Shown: positions 1 through 8,829, counted from the first letter of the stretch. The stretch is 64,000 bases of DNA from VXNE01 sp963668365 (GCA_963668365.1 OY764266.1:3286001-3350000), one strand, 5' to 3'. Numbers and translations: made by a program. The notes: generated by a model not told the origin, from the letters alone.

Positions 1-455
1 CTGGGCATAACGGCGTCGAGCACCCCCGTCGCGGCGGTTGCGTAGGGACCTTCAAAGGAGGGCCGACGCACGCCGTCGGGCGGCACGGGTGCTACGCGGT
101 GCCCGGGGTCGACGATCAATTCGGCCTGATAGAACAGGACCTGTTCGCCGGTCGCCGAACGCTTGGTCCAATGTGCCCGCCGCTGTTTGCCCGACTGGTC
201 CACGATGAAGCCGAAGCCCGGAGAAGCGCCAGTCTCGCGCACGGCCAGGAACCCGTCCTGTTCGGGCGGCAGGGTGAGCAGGGCCTCGGCCGGCGCGCCG
301 GTGGCGAGGAACTCGACGCGCGCTTCAACCTGCCAGACCAGGCGATCTTCGTCGGGCAGCACGGGGACCCCGGTGCTGGCATGGCGGTAGACGGCCACGC
401 CAAGCCCCGCGGCGGCCAGCAACGCCGAGCCAAGGAGGTAGAACCCGCGTTCCAT
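1..455 (-). CDS. Transglutaminase-like/7TM membrane protein, N-terminal part (partial)
   Basis: Only the first 151 codons are in the window; the gene runs off the left edge. It opens at an ATG (453-455, read leftward) 10 bases after the stop of the lipoprotein gene at 466, so the two are probably co-transcribed. The product has one N-terminal membrane segment (about residues 5-20) followed by a beta-rich extracytoplasmic region. The motif order GVPVLP, then WQVEARVEFLATG, then LTLPPEQDGF fits the start of the 'inactive transglutaminase fused to 7 transmembrane helices' family. In many Pseudomonadota that family sits beside a retropepsin-like protein and a RimK-like glutamate ligase. The seven helices would lie outside the window, so the call rests on the N-terminus and the neighbour. 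Its biochemical role is not settled; an envelope function is inferred. Confidence 0.7.
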   Translation of the reverse strand, partial: MERGFYLLGSALLAAAGLGVAVYRHASTGVPVLPDEDRLVWQVEARVEFLATGAPAEALLTLPPEQDGFLAVRETGASPGFGFIVDQSGKQRRAHWTKRSATGEQVLFYQAELIVDPGHRVAPVPPDGVRRPSFEGPYATAATGVLDAVMP

Positions 456-465
456 GAATTTCCCG

Positions 466-1221
466 TCAGCCTTCGGGTTCAGGCAGCGGCTGCACGAACT
501 CGCGGGAGACGTCGACCAGCATCGTATCCATGAGGAACTCGCGGCCGAGAATGACCGGGTGCCTCAGGTGCGTGCGGTCCGAGAGGTTGAATTCGAAACT
601 GCCGAGCAGTTCTCCCATCCGCACCCGCAACATCACCACCGGACGCCGGGTACCCGTGACATCCGACTGTTGGACGACCCGAACGTGGCGGAGCACTCGC
701 CGCTCGATGGTGTGGATCGCGGAATCGACCTCGATGTCGAAGCGCACCCAATCGTCGCCGTCTCGCTCGAAATACACGACGCCGGTCGCGGTCACGGAAT
801 TCGAGTCGGCGCCCGTATCGACGCGGGCGGGGATCTGGATTCCCGGCGGGGTGATGCGGATAGTCTCCACCGCACCGACCGTCATCTTGGTCGCGCTGCC
901 GTCTGAAATAAATTCGACAGGTGCTTCGCAGGCCTCCGACTCGGCGTCGGCGGTCGGCGCTTCCGGCATCGTGCAGACGGGAACCGGCAGCGAGACCGGC
1001 TTGGCCAATTGCACGTCAATCCCGTCCAGACGGGCATCGATGGCCTCCTCCATCGCAAGCAGCCGGCCCGCAAGATCCTGCGTGGACCGCCCTACCGCGT
1101 CCACGTCCCCAGCGAGGTCGCGCAATTCGCCGCGCAGCGCCTCGAGTGTCGTCTGCTGGCGCTCCAGCGAGGCGCATCCCGCCATGGCCAACACGGGCAG
1201 GACCGCCAGCCACCGCTTCAA
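466..1221 (-). CDS. Retropepsin-like lipoprotein (RimK-associated 'ATP-dependent zinc protease' family, PF05618)
   Basis: The 251-residue product has a lipobox ending LAMAGC (Cys16 from the chosen start), so it should be a membrane-anchored lipoprotein. A helical, coiled-coil-prone stretch (about 20-70) is followed by a C-terminal retropepsin-like domain whose single active-site motif ARVDTGADSNSV contains the DTGA signature. Members were named ATP-dependent zinc proteases, but the fold is an aspartic-protease half and dimerisation would be needed for activity. An upstream ATG (1272) would give a 33-residue signal region. I prefer the TTG at 1219-1221 because AAGGAG (complement of 1232-1237) lies 10 bases before it and the signal peptide then has a normal length. 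It is followed 10 bases later by the 7TM-transglutaminase gene, the usual partner of this family. Confidence 0.8.
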   Translation of the reverse strand: MKRWLAVLPVLAMAGCASLERQQTTLEALRGELRDLAGDVDAVGRSTQDLAGRLLAMEEAIDARLDGIDVQLAKPVSLPVPVCTMPEAPTADAESEACEAPVEFISDGSATKMTVGAVETIRITPPGIQIPARVDTGADSNSVTATGVVYFERDGDDWVRFDIEVDSAIHTIERRVLRHVRVVQQSDVTGTRRPVVMLRVRMGELLGSFEFNLSDRTHLRHPVILGREFLMDTMLVDVSREFVQPLPEPEG

Positions 1222-1504
1222 GCCCGCCCTGCTCCTTGCAGACGTCGCTCTAACGTCGCTCCGATATCTCACTCACGCTCCCCCAGGTCGCTCGAGTATC
1301 CGCTCCAATATGGTTGATGCCCCCGGCATACGTTCCACGGCTCTCCCTGCACCATAGTACGCGCCAAGCCCAAGGGGGCCAAGAAAGGTGCTGATCGCGA
1401 TCGGCACCACCCGGGATCGGATGACCCCGTCTTCCCGAACCTTCGGACCCATGCCGGTCGCTGGCGCTCCCGGGAGACGCCTGTTCCATGGAAGAATACG
1501 ACCC

Positions 1505-2563
1505 ATGCAATCCAAGCGACTCGCCTCTCTTCGCGCGGCGTTCCATCGCTTCGCCCAGGTGGAAGCCCCTGGCCTCGACTCGCCGACGTACGAAGAACTC
1601 GCCCGCGGCGTCTCGATGGACGACGACCTGCTCCGGATCGCCGCGCACGCGCGGCCGCACCAACCTCCGCCCAACATGCTCTTCGCCGCCGTGCAGTACC
1701 TGCTGTTAAGCGGACTCGACCATACCCTTGCCGCGCACTACCCGATCATCTCGGGCGAATCGCGTCCGCCAACTCCTGCCCTTCCACACTTCCGCGATTT
1801 TTGCCTACGGCACCGCGACCGGATCGTCGAACTGATCGCCACCCGCCGCACCCAGACCAACGTCGTACGCCGCTGCACCTGCCTGCTACCCGCTTTCTCC
1901 ATCGTCTGCCGGGAAACGCGCTCGCCCCTCGCGCTCGTTGACCTGGGCGCGAGCGCAGGACTGAACCTGAACTTCGACCGCTACGCCTATAGCTATCAAC
2001 GAGATGGGCGCGAAGTCTCGCGCTGGGGACCAGCCGATGCGCGAGTCAGGCTGGAAGCGGAACTCCGGGGAGACGGCGAATTGCCTCCGATTGCGCCAGC
2101 CATTCCCGTTTCCAGCCGAGACGGTATCGATCTCGATCCGGTGGACCTCGCCAATCCCGAGCAACTCCTCTGGCTCAGGGCGCTGATCTGGCCCGAGCAC
2201 GTCGAGCGCCATCAGCAGTTGATCGACGCAGCCGTCGACATCGCCCACAGCGACATCCGCATGCACGCCGGAGATGCGTCCCAAGTCCTGCCGAGGTTGA
2301 TCGAGTCCATCCCACTCGAGCAAGCCCTGGTCGTCTACTCCACCATCGCCCTGTACCAGTTTCCGCGAGAAAGCCGTATGCGCATCGCCGATACGCTTGT
2401 CTTCGCGAGTTCGACAAGGCCCGTCTGGCAGATCGCGCTCGAAGGAAGCGACCCGGAACTCTCCATCACCCGCTACCGAGGTGGCGTCAGGGGCGAGGCC
2501 CAAGTCCTGGCGGACGCCTCGCCGCACGGATGGTGGATGGAGTGGCGAGAGCGGGAATCATGA
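1505..2563 (+). CDS. DUF2332 family protein
   Basis: This 352-residue protein matches the DUF2332 (PF10094) pattern: an N-terminal helical region, a central glycine-rich loop in VDLGASAGLNLNFDRY that resembles a nucleotide- or SAM-binding turn, then DGIDLDPVDL, and a C-terminal ASPHGWWMEWRE. The family has no established reaction; a methyltransferase-like fold is an inference from the glycine-rich loop. The open frame extends upstream to 1388, but the ATG at 1505 gives a start typical of the family (MQSKRLASLRAAFHRFA) and the extra upstream residues look like non-coding sequence. It stands alone, facing away from the lipoprotein pair. A second, internally deleted copy lies at 23240-23560. Confidence 0.8.
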   Translation: MQSKRLASLRAAFHRFAQVEAPGLDSPTYEELARGVSMDDDLLRIAAHARPHQPPPNMLFAAVQYLLLSGLDHTLAAHYPIISGESRPPTPALPHFRDFCLRHRDRIVELIATRRTQTNVVRRCTCLLPAFSIVCRETRSPLALVDLGASAGLNLNFDRYAYSYQRDGREVSRWGPADARVRLEAELRGDGELPPIAPAIPVSSRDGIDLDPVDLANPEQLLWLRALIWPEHVERHQQLIDAAVDIAHSDIRMHAGDASQVLPRLIESIPLEQALVVYSTIALYQFPRESRMRIADTLVFASSTRPVWQIALEGSDPELSITRYRGGVRGEAQVLADASPHGWWMEWRERES

Positions 2564-2821
2564 GACGCAAGGCGCGCCGGGGAGGCTATGATTGGCAATG
2601 TGCCGGAGTGGGCGAGGTTGACCAATGGCGGTTTCGGAGCGAGACCGGAGCTATTTCAATCAGCCAGATGTCGAACCCGGCCGCCTGCTCGCGAAATTGC
2701 CCCGACTGCGAGCCGCCGCTATGATGGCCCCGCTCGCTACGGCTAGCCGCATCCGACCCGCCCAATCCGTTGTCGTTTGGAGCTTGAAGCACGACTTCAA
2801 CGGCGAGGCAATCTCCCTTTC

Positions 2822-2909
2822 GGAGGGGTGGCTGAGTGGTCGAAAGCACTGGTCTTGAAAACCAGCGAGGTTAACGCCTCCCAGGGTTCGAATCCCTGCC
2901 CCTCCGCCA
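2822..2909 (+). tRNA. tRNA-Ser (anticodon UGA)
   Basis: An 88-base gene including an encoded CCA. The acceptor stem pairs GGAGGGG (2822-2828) with CCCCTCC (2899-2905), followed by discriminator G and CCA. The D arm (GGCTGAGTGG), the anticodon arm CTGGTCTTGAAAACCAG with TGA in the loop, a long variable arm and the T arm GGGTTCGAATCCC are all present. The long variable arm makes it a class II tRNA and the TGA anticodon makes it serine. Short open frames over it are only translations of the tRNA. Confidence 0.97.
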
Positions 2910-2974
2910 CACAGATCACATACGACGAGCGTTGTCTCTCGAAGGATCAACTCGAGCATCGTCGTCCGCTGGAG

Positions 2975-3730
2975 TCACCTTCTCACTTCGCCGTCTTCTC
3001 TTCGGCACTTTTCTTCGAACTCTTTCCTGATTGCCGTCAACGCCCGTGAATCCCGCAGTATCTGGGCTGCCGCAATGGCTGCGTTCTCGCCTCTGTTGAG
3101 GCCGACCCACAGACCAGAGGAACAGTTCGACATCGAACTGACCGCATCTTCAGGTCGCGAACTGTGCGCTTCCGGACAGTAGACGATCAGGTCATCGCTA
3201 TCTTCAACGGGCTCCCCCATTTGGGTGATGACGATGTTTATCCCATCCGACCGAGAGTCGCACCTTGTGAACTCCACCCCCATGCCATCCAGCGTCGCCG
3301 CGGCCCTCTCCGCTGACCTGCCCTCGCCGATGAGATTCACGTCCTTCGTTCCGCTCTCCATCGCCGTCAGGATCTTGATGGCTTCCGCAGCCGCGTTCTC
3401 GGACTTGACGCACAGCACCGGCACTCCGGGGGGCATCTGGGCTATCGACAGGAAAGAGTCCAGCCCGCCATATGCGCCTGGACACGGAACCCCCAGGACC
3501 GGAACCAGCGTCTCAGACGCGATAACCCCGGGAAGGGCCGCCGAAAGGCCTGCTCCCGAAATAACCAGGTCAAAGTCTTCCTCCTTCAGTATCTCCATGA
3601 CTAGGTCAGGGGATTTGTGGGCAGATCCCAGCCGCAAACGCGCTGCAATCGCTTCCCGGTCTAACGCCGAGACTATCGGTTCGTACGTCTTTTCGTCGGT
3701 CCGCCCCGGAAACAGAATCAAAACTCTCAT
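2975..3730 (-). CDS. PurE-like (AIR carboxylase/NCAIR mutase family) protein with a second degenerate repeat
   Basis: Residues 1-130 follow the PurE fold: an N-terminal beta strand MRVLILFPG, the segment GSAHKSP (PurE has SAHRTP), then DLVISGAGLSAALPGVIAS and GGLDSFLSIAQMPPGVPV, equivalent to the GAGGAAHLPGM and DSLLSIVQMP regions that hold CO2/CAIR. A further ~110 residues repeat the pattern weakly (NLIGEGRSAERAAATL ... SGLWVGLNRGENAAIAAAQIL), like the tandem PurE proteins of some archaea. At 251 residues it is longer than a bacterial PurE (~165). True PurE would interconvert N5-CAIR and CAIR in purine synthesis, but there is no purK or other pur gene nearby and the first-repeat motifs deviate (GAGLSA for GAGGAA), so a related carboxylase or mutase role is equally possible. 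It is convergent with the tRNA. Confidence 0.65.
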   Translation of the reverse strand: MRVLILFPGRTDEKTYEPIVSALDREAIAARLRLGSAHKSPDLVMEILKEEDFDLVISGAGLSAALPGVIASETLVPVLGVPCPGAYGGLDSFLSIAQMPPGVPVLCVKSENAAAEAIKILTAMESGTKDVNLIGEGRSAERAAATLDGMGVEFTRCDSRSDGINIVITQMGEPVEDSDDLIVYCPEAHSSRPEDAVSSMSNCSSGLWVGLNRGENAAIAAAQILRDSRALTAIRKEFEEKCRREDGEVRR

Positions 3731-3895
3731 TTACGATGATCCACTTGCTTGCATTCTCCCGAAGGCCGGGCCGCACGATTGCGGCCAGCGCCAAAGGCTG
3801 GCACGCAACTGCGGTGCCCAATCCCCCTAAACGGCCTGCCCTCCGCGACAATATTATAGTAACCTCATAAAAGATATGTAGAAGCGGCGCTTGGC

Positions 3896-4711
3896 TCAAC
3901 TCGAGAATATATCGGTCAATGCTGGCCTAAGCGATTCGATCAGTTGGAGGTCTGCATCGTAGCTTTCGACATGTTTTTCGTCTCGGATCCGCTTCGCATT
4001 CGCGTCGTTCCCTTTAGCACTCTGGGCGGCACTTTCCCTGATCATCCGCACACGATCAATTATCATTTCCAATAGACCCTTGGTGCTCTCAAGTCCATAG
4101 CTCTCAAGAGCCATGCTGACACGCACCAATGGATCTACTCTACGTGGCATCCAGGGTTGCTTGACCATTTGAGACAAAGGAGCGAAACGATAGATCGCAA
4201 ACGCCACATCGAGTGGCCGACTTCCTGGGCACGCATAGTCAAAATCAATAATCCCTGTAGGCAAACGGTCTTGGAATATGCAATTGTAGGGAGCAAAGTC
4301 GTTGTGGCACACTACTTCAATCGGTTGGCTATAGTTGATTTTCTTTCTCCACACCGCGTCGGATGGAGGCCGAAAACCAACCGTAGCATCGTGGTAACGT
4401 CGCAATAACTGGAACGAAGCGATCAATGATTCATCGCTCCAGTCGTGTGCCGATGATCCGAACTGACCCGCTTCTCCCTCAATAAAACTCAATGTCTCTC
4501 TACCTTGATCATCGATGCCAAGAAATCTAGGCGAAGCATCAAATCCACGATCCTCCAAGTACCGGAGTAGTGCGTGGATGGTGCCGGAAAATCTGGTTAC
4601 AGGTCTTCGTACTGTACTGCCTATCCTCACAACACCTGCTGTTTCGCTAGAATCCATTGGTATCTCAGTCGTCACAGATCGTCCTTCTGGCTTATTAAGA
4701 ATGCCTGCCAT
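3896..4711 (-). CDS. Aminoglycoside phosphotransferase (APH) family kinase
   Basis: A 271-residue protein with the APH/choline-kinase catalytic core: a Brenner-type motif VVCHNDFAPYNCIF (catalytic Asp in HNDFAPYN) followed by GIIDFDYACPGSRPLDVAFA, where the metal-binding Asp sits in IDFD. The N-terminal lobe is short, and the first 25 residues have no obvious homology; a second ATG at codon 19 (MDSSETAG) is an alternative start. Such kinases phosphorylate small hydroxyl compounds or act on antibiotics; the substrate cannot be read from the sequence. Base composition is less GC-rich than the flanking genes, which suggests transfer. It runs in the same direction as the PurE-like gene, 165 bases upstream of it. 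Confidence 0.75.
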   Translation of the reverse strand: MAGILNKPEGRSVTTEIPMDSSETAGVVRIGSTVRRPVTRFSGTIHALLRYLEDRGFDASPRFLGIDDQGRETLSFIEGEAGQFGSSAHDWSDESLIASFQLLRRYHDATVGFRPPSDAVWRKKINYSQPIEVVCHNDFAPYNCIFQDRLPTGIIDFDYACPGSRPLDVAFAIYRFAPLSQMVKQPWMPRRVDPLVRVSMALESYGLESTKGLLEMIIDRVRMIRESAAQSAKGNDANAKRIRDEKHVESYDADLQLIESLRPALTDIFSS

Positions 4712-5239
4712 AGACAGAGCTATAATTGAATTTAGCGTCTATATGGACTTTGAGAAATGTGCCTTTTCTCAGTTTTGCATTGGGTGCCAGCACGCCATGG
4801 TAGCGCACCAGACGTTGTCTGGGTCTGCACCTCGACGGCGCGGACCGCCTCCGGACGGTCGGCCTCGCGTCCGACGCGCAGTCGGCGGCTTGAAGCCCGG
4901 CCGGAACGCCCCCGGGAATGCCGCGCGACTCCCGGTGTCAAACCATTCCCGGGGTCCTCCCCTGGGCTGGGGCCTTCGGGTGACACCCAATCCCGCGCCC
5001 TGGAGGTGGGCGATGACCTCCCGATCAAATCAACCAAGCGGCGTCTCGATCTTGACTTCGAACTGGTTTTGGGCACCGTTCCCCGACTTCAACACCTGAT
5101 CCCGGTCGCCCTGCGCAATTCAAGAACCGGCCTCGTTCAGTCTCATCTCCAAATTGGAACGGCCTGCCGATGGTCAATGCCGTCCCCGCAATGTAGTGTG
5201 CAGTCAATCATTCAACTACGGGATAGGTGGTTCCCTCAC
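4712..5239. other. Intergenic stretch without a recognisable gene
   Basis: 528 bases between the divergent kinase and metallo-beta-lactamase-fold genes. The middle (about 4820-5030) is strongly GC-rich with proline/arginine-type open frames on both strands and no recognisable protein in any of them. A weak hairpin pair GTGTCA/TGACAC is visible near 4938-4985. The left end is AT-rich and probably holds the kinase promoter. I see no RNA gene. Confidence 0.4.
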
Positions 5240-5968
5240 ATGTTGCACAGTTTGACCCCAAATTTGATGAGTTGGACAGAAATCCACGGGGTTTCGCGGA
5301 ATCAGCCATATCCTTGGAACAGCTATTTGGTTCATTCCGAAAATCGAAATGTGCGGGCGCTAATTGATCCGTTGACTCTATCAGCAGAACGGATTCAGCA
5401 GATTGAAGGGGTCGGTCCACCCACGCATATACTCTTGACCTGCCACTATCACGAGCGAACTTCGGAGCAATACAAAAAGAAATGGGGATGCAGGCTTTTG
5501 GTGCATGAAAATCAGGCGGATCTGTTCGCAATCGACATCGACGATATCTTTTCAGATCGGGCGGTACTTTGGGATCTCATGGAAGTTATTCGCGTACCGG
5601 ACGTTCGTCATCGCGAGGAAGTGAGTTTTCTCCTCCAAGATGGGGGTGCCCTCATCGTCGGCGATTTGGTGAGCGGAGGAAGGAAAGATAGGGGCATTCC
5701 AGATGGTCAGGTGGGCATCAACGGACCTCAATACCTTGTGGACATCGAAAAGGCACGAGCTTCGCTCGGGATACTCATGGATCTTGAGTTTGACCTTCTC
5801 TGTTTCGGTCATGGATCTCCTGTCCTTAACCGAGCCAAACAAGTTCTTCGGCAGTTCATCGAGGATGACTCGATTTGGAAGAGCCTAGAATGTGAGCGAG
5901 AAGAAGAATTCAGGTTGAATCCTAATCTCCGCGAACTGCACGGCACGCTCGGTGACGCCCTGCCCTGA
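5240..5968 (+). CDS. Metallo-beta-lactamase-fold protein with a degenerate metal motif
   Basis: A 242-residue product with the outline of an MBL-fold hydrolase: VRALIDPLTLS (strand before the active site), THILLTCHYHERTSEQYKKK at the position of HxHxDH, SFLLQDGGALIVGDLVSG for the second metal-ligand strand (GD), and LLCFGHGSPV for the late histidine. The first motif reads HYHERT, so the two histidines are kept but the DH pair is lost, and activity may be altered or absent. The frame is open back to 4757, but that part is GC-rich and unlike the protein. The ATG at 5240 follows AGGTGG by 10 bases; an ATG at 5267 is the alternative. The gene stands alone and its substrate is unknown. Confidence 0.65.
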   Translation: MLHSLTPNLMSWTEIHGVSRNQPYPWNSYLVHSENRNVRALIDPLTLSAERIQQIEGVGPPTHILLTCHYHERTSEQYKKKWGCRLLVHENQADLFAIDIDDIFSDRAVLWDLMEVIRVPDVRHREEVSFLLQDGGALIVGDLVSGGRKDRGIPDGQVGINGPQYLVDIEKARASLGILMDLEFDLLCFGHGSPVLNRAKQVLRQFIEDDSIWKSLECEREEEFRLNPNLRELHGTLGDALP

Positions 5969-6208
5969 TTAGGCAACGCAGAAATCTGCTCGGTAGTCAA
6001 AACCGTGACTAGGCCGCGTCGGCACAGGCCCCTACCACTGCCATTGACGCCAGCAGAGACGGAAAGCCGCAAAGGTATCGATGCGCAACTTTGCTGATAG
6101 ACCGATCGTTGGTCGAGAGCCCCTCGTTGGCGATGGCCGGCCGTGCGAGGTGGCGACAGAGCTAGATTGTCCCGCACAGCGAGGATTGACGGAACACTAG
6201 CACGTTCT

Positions 6209-7507
6209 TCACGGCGAGAATCTGTTCCGGTCCCGCGGGTACATTACCGTTTCGCGGATGTTTCGCAGGTGCAGGATTTGGGCTGTAAGTCGTTCCAGCC
6301 CTATTGCGAGGCCCCCGTGAGGTGGCATGCCCAATTGGAACATCCTCAGATGATCTTCGAATGGGGATGGGCCTACGGAACGACTGGACATGGAAGCCCG
6401 CAACGCATCGTGATCATGATGACGTTGGCCCCCGGTTGTTACTTCAACGCCGTTCAACAGTAAATCGAACCCCTGCGATGCTCCTTCTTTTCCGCGCGGC
6501 AGGGTGTAAAAGGGACGTCCAGACAGAGGGAACCCCAGAACGAACACCGCAGCCACGCCGGTTTCTTCTTCGGCCAAAGCGCAGAGAAGGCGCTCCGCAT
6601 TGGGGTCCAGGTCGTCTGTGAGGTGCGTCAGTCCATGGCAATTCGCAAGTCGTGCGAGACACTCGTCGAATGACCAAATCGGCGCCTTGGCGATGTCGGG
6701 AAGCGGCCACGCGTCGAGTCTTTCCAGCGCTTCCTTGTGTCGCTTTGCCAAGTCAAGGAACATCGACTCGAGTAGTTTGCGTTCGATCTCAATCACGTCA
6801 TCCGGGCCATCGATAAAGCCCACTTCGAAGTCGAGAGAGTAGTATTCCGTCAGGTGGCGGCTGCTCGCATGAGGTTCCGCGCGGTACACGTGGCCGATTT
6901 CGAACACACGTTCAAATGCGACGACGCCATGCTCCTTGTAGAACTGTGGGCTTTGCGCGAGGAATGCCTGCCTCCCGAAGTAGTCGACTTCGAAGACGTT
7001 CGTGCCTCCTTCCGTGCCCCGCCCGACAAGTTTGGAGGTGATGATCTCGGTGAAGTGATTCGCCTCCATGAACTTTCTGAAGCTCCTCAACAGTGCGTTC
7101 TTGACGTCGAAAATGTCCTTGAGCCGGGTGGTTCGCAGGGAGAGCGGGCGGTAGTCAAGCTGAGCGTTGAGGCTTACTTTCTTGATGTCCCCGCTAGAGT
7201 TGAATGGCAAAGCTCGCGAGGCCGCGCCCAAGACAAGCACCTCTTCGACCATCACTTCAACTCCGCCGCTTGCACGTTGGTCGGCTCGGACCGTCCCGCG
7301 AATTTCGACCGCGTCTTCTTTTTTCAGGCGTAGTGACCGCAATCTGGCAGTCGCCGAGACGCACTGCACTTCGCCGGTGCAGTCGCGCAGCACGACGAAC
7401 GCAGTGTCGCTGAGCACTCGGAGGCGGTAGATCCAGCCTCTCAACGCAACGTAGGCGCCGATTTGTTGGCGAACGTTCTCTACAAATGTGCGGGCGGTTT
7501 CGGTCAC
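6209..7507 (-). CDS. aspS: Aspartyl-tRNA synthetase, archaeal/eukaryal-type (non-bacterial AspRS)
   Basis: At 432 residues this is the short archaeal-type AspRS, not the ~590-residue bacterial form, because it lacks the GAD insertion. It has an N-terminal OB-fold anticodon-binding domain (YVALRGWIYRLRV ... FVVLRDCTGEVQCV), then class II motifs: FLAQSPQFYKE, motif 2 YRAEPHASSRHLTEYYSLDF, and motif 3 HGGLAIGLERLTAQIL near the C-terminus. It would charge tRNA-Asp with Asp, or also tRNA-Asn if non-discriminating. The Trp in RGWIY matches the position reported to favour discrimination in Thermococcus AspRS. Bacteria with this form usually hold it as an extra enzyme; whether the genome also has a bacterial AspRS cannot be seen here. 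It is a lone gene, so a transfer or self-resistance origin is possible. Confidence 0.88.
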   Translation of the reverse strand: MTETARTFVENVRQQIGAYVALRGWIYRLRVLSDTAFVVLRDCTGEVQCVSATARLRSLRLKKEDAVEIRGTVRADQRASGGVEVMVEEVLVLGAASRALPFNSSGDIKKVSLNAQLDYRPLSLRTTRLKDIFDVKNALLRSFRKFMEANHFTEIITSKLVGRGTEGGTNVFEVDYFGRQAFLAQSPQFYKEHGVVAFERVFEIGHVYRAEPHASSRHLTEYYSLDFEVGFIDGPDDVIEIERKLLESMFLDLAKRHKEALERLDAWPLPDIAKAPIWSFDECLARLANCHGLTHLTDDLDPNAERLLCALAEEETGVAAVFVLGFPLSGRPFYTLPRGKEGASQGFDLLLNGVEVTTGGQRHHDHDALRASMSSRSVGPSPFEDHLRMFQLGMPPHGGLAIGLERLTAQILHLRNIRETVMYPRDRNRFSP

Positions 7508-7856
7508 AGCAGCTTCCTCGGGTTGGAAATCTGCTGGAACCAGGAATGTGGCGGTGCCATCCAGCTTCCGCGCGGTGTGGCGCGGCGCTCAATTAGCCAA
7601 TCTCGCCGGCTAAGCGTCCCACTCTAGTAAGGCCTGCTTGGGGCTTCCGGTTCGAATGGGCCTCTCGGAGGGGTCTGTCCTCTTCATCGAGTAGACGTTA
7701 GCGTAGTCGCCAACGAAAGGCGACGCAAGCCGATTGTCAACAGCCGATTGTCGGCTTAATCCATGAGGGCTAAAGGGTTGCTGAGGTCGCCACTTATTCC
7801 ACGGAAGGCCGATCCGACGCCCGAGAAGCCGACGACCGGACGGGCCTGCGCTTGGC
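7508..7856. other. Intergenic stretch, nothing recognised
   Basis: 349 bases between the start of the aspartyl-tRNA synthetase gene and the end of the Clp_N-like gene, both on the minus strand. Open frames here have no recognisable protein character. The part next to 7507 presumably contains the synthetase promoter, but no clear -35/-10 pair stands out. Confidence 0.4.
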
Positions 7857-8612
7857 TCAGCCCCGGGGTCCGTGGATGTCGTAGGGGAATCGCGCGGGGT
7901 TCGCTCCATGGGACTCGGCAAGGTCCCTCATCCACTGCCCGTCGTCATCGACTCGAACGTCGTAGGCCGCGTCCTGGTTCTGCGAGAGCCCCGTCAGATA
8001 GCGCAAGGCATGCACGGATGGTGGACTGCCCGCGAAGAGAAGCATGGCCGACGCGACCAGGAAGTGTCGTTCGTCGACGGAATCGCCGTGAAACCCGGCT
8101 TCGGCCCTTGCCAACTCCAGCAGTTCGCCGGTGTAGATCTCGGCCACCGACTCGAGGGGGCGCTCGGCAACCGGATCGTCGCCGCGCCGCGCGACCCGCG
8201 CCCGTTCACCCCTGGCCAGCCACGCTTTGTGGCGGTCGGGGCCAAAGGCGTGCATGGCGTTCACGCCCAGGATCTCGACGACGTCCTCGCGCAACACCGG
8301 CACGTCGAGCCCCAGCGCTGCGAGCCAATCGGACACGGGCGGCCCGAGGCCCAGGTAGGCGAGTTCCATGTGAAAGTGGTCGCAGTGGGTGTCGCCGCGG
8401 TTCCGCGCCTCCGCCTCCGCCTTTGTCAGGAACGAGATGAGCCACTGGTGTTCAAGGACCCAATCCGGCCAGAGGCCTGGCTGCAGTTCGATCGTTGCGT
8501 TGGTCATTTTGTTGCCCTCGGTATGGACGTACCGACGAGCCGACGAATAGGACTCACCCGTCTTGCGCATGCGTGCGCGGACTATGCGTTTGAGGGAATT
8601 GCGTGCGGTCAT
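7857..8612 (-). CDS. Clp N-terminal (Clp_N-like) repeat protein, stand-alone
   Basis: The N-terminus is a basic segment (NSLKRIVRARMRKTGESYSSARR) of a type often found in front of stand-alone Clp_N domains. Residues about 50-110 resemble one Clp_N helical repeat (LTKAEAEARNRGDT ... HMELAYLGLG ... LREDVVEILG), where ClpA-type proteins have the EALxxA/EHLLLALL pattern. A second, more diverged repeat follows (IYTGELLELARAEA ... LLFAGSPPSVHALRYLTGL). No AAA+ domain is present, so it cannot be an unfoldase by itself; an adaptor or sensor role is only a guess. The ATG at 8612 is preceded by GGGTGG; the ATG at 8624 is the alternative. No operon partner is evident. Confidence 0.5.
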   Translation of the reverse strand: MTARNSLKRIVRARMRKTGESYSSARRYVHTEGNKMTNATIELQPGLWPDWVLEHQWLISFLTKAEAEARNRGDTHCDHFHMELAYLGLGPPVSDWLAALGLDVPVLREDVVEILGVNAMHAFGPDRHKAWLARGERARVARRGDDPVAERPLESVAEIYTGELLELARAEAGFHGDSVDERHFLVASAMLLFAGSPPSVHALRYLTGLSQNQDAAYDVRVDDDGQWMRDLAESHGANPARFPYDIHGPRG

Positions 8613-8829
8613 CGGTCCACCCAATCAACCCCGGTCATGGCTCCCCCAGCGAGTCCGCCCGGGGCGGGTCGACGATGACGCTTCGAGGACACACGCCCCC
8701 TTTACCTCCTTGGGTCAGCCTTGCTGGGGAAGGCTGGATGAGGTCAGGCGCGAAGCACGCTCGATTCGCACTGTAACACGCGACCCGCCGGACCGCTTCG
8801 GTTCAAGGAAGGTGTGTCAAGGAAGGTGC

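Noticed and set aside
2586..3049. Open frames over the tRNA-Ser gene on both strands
   Set aside because: They translate the tRNA itself (EWSKALVLKTSEV-type sequence); the tRNA structure explains the bases.
4820..5080. GC-rich open frames upstream of the MBL-fold gene
   Set aside because: No protein character on either strand and abrupt change at the natural ATG of the MBL-fold protein.
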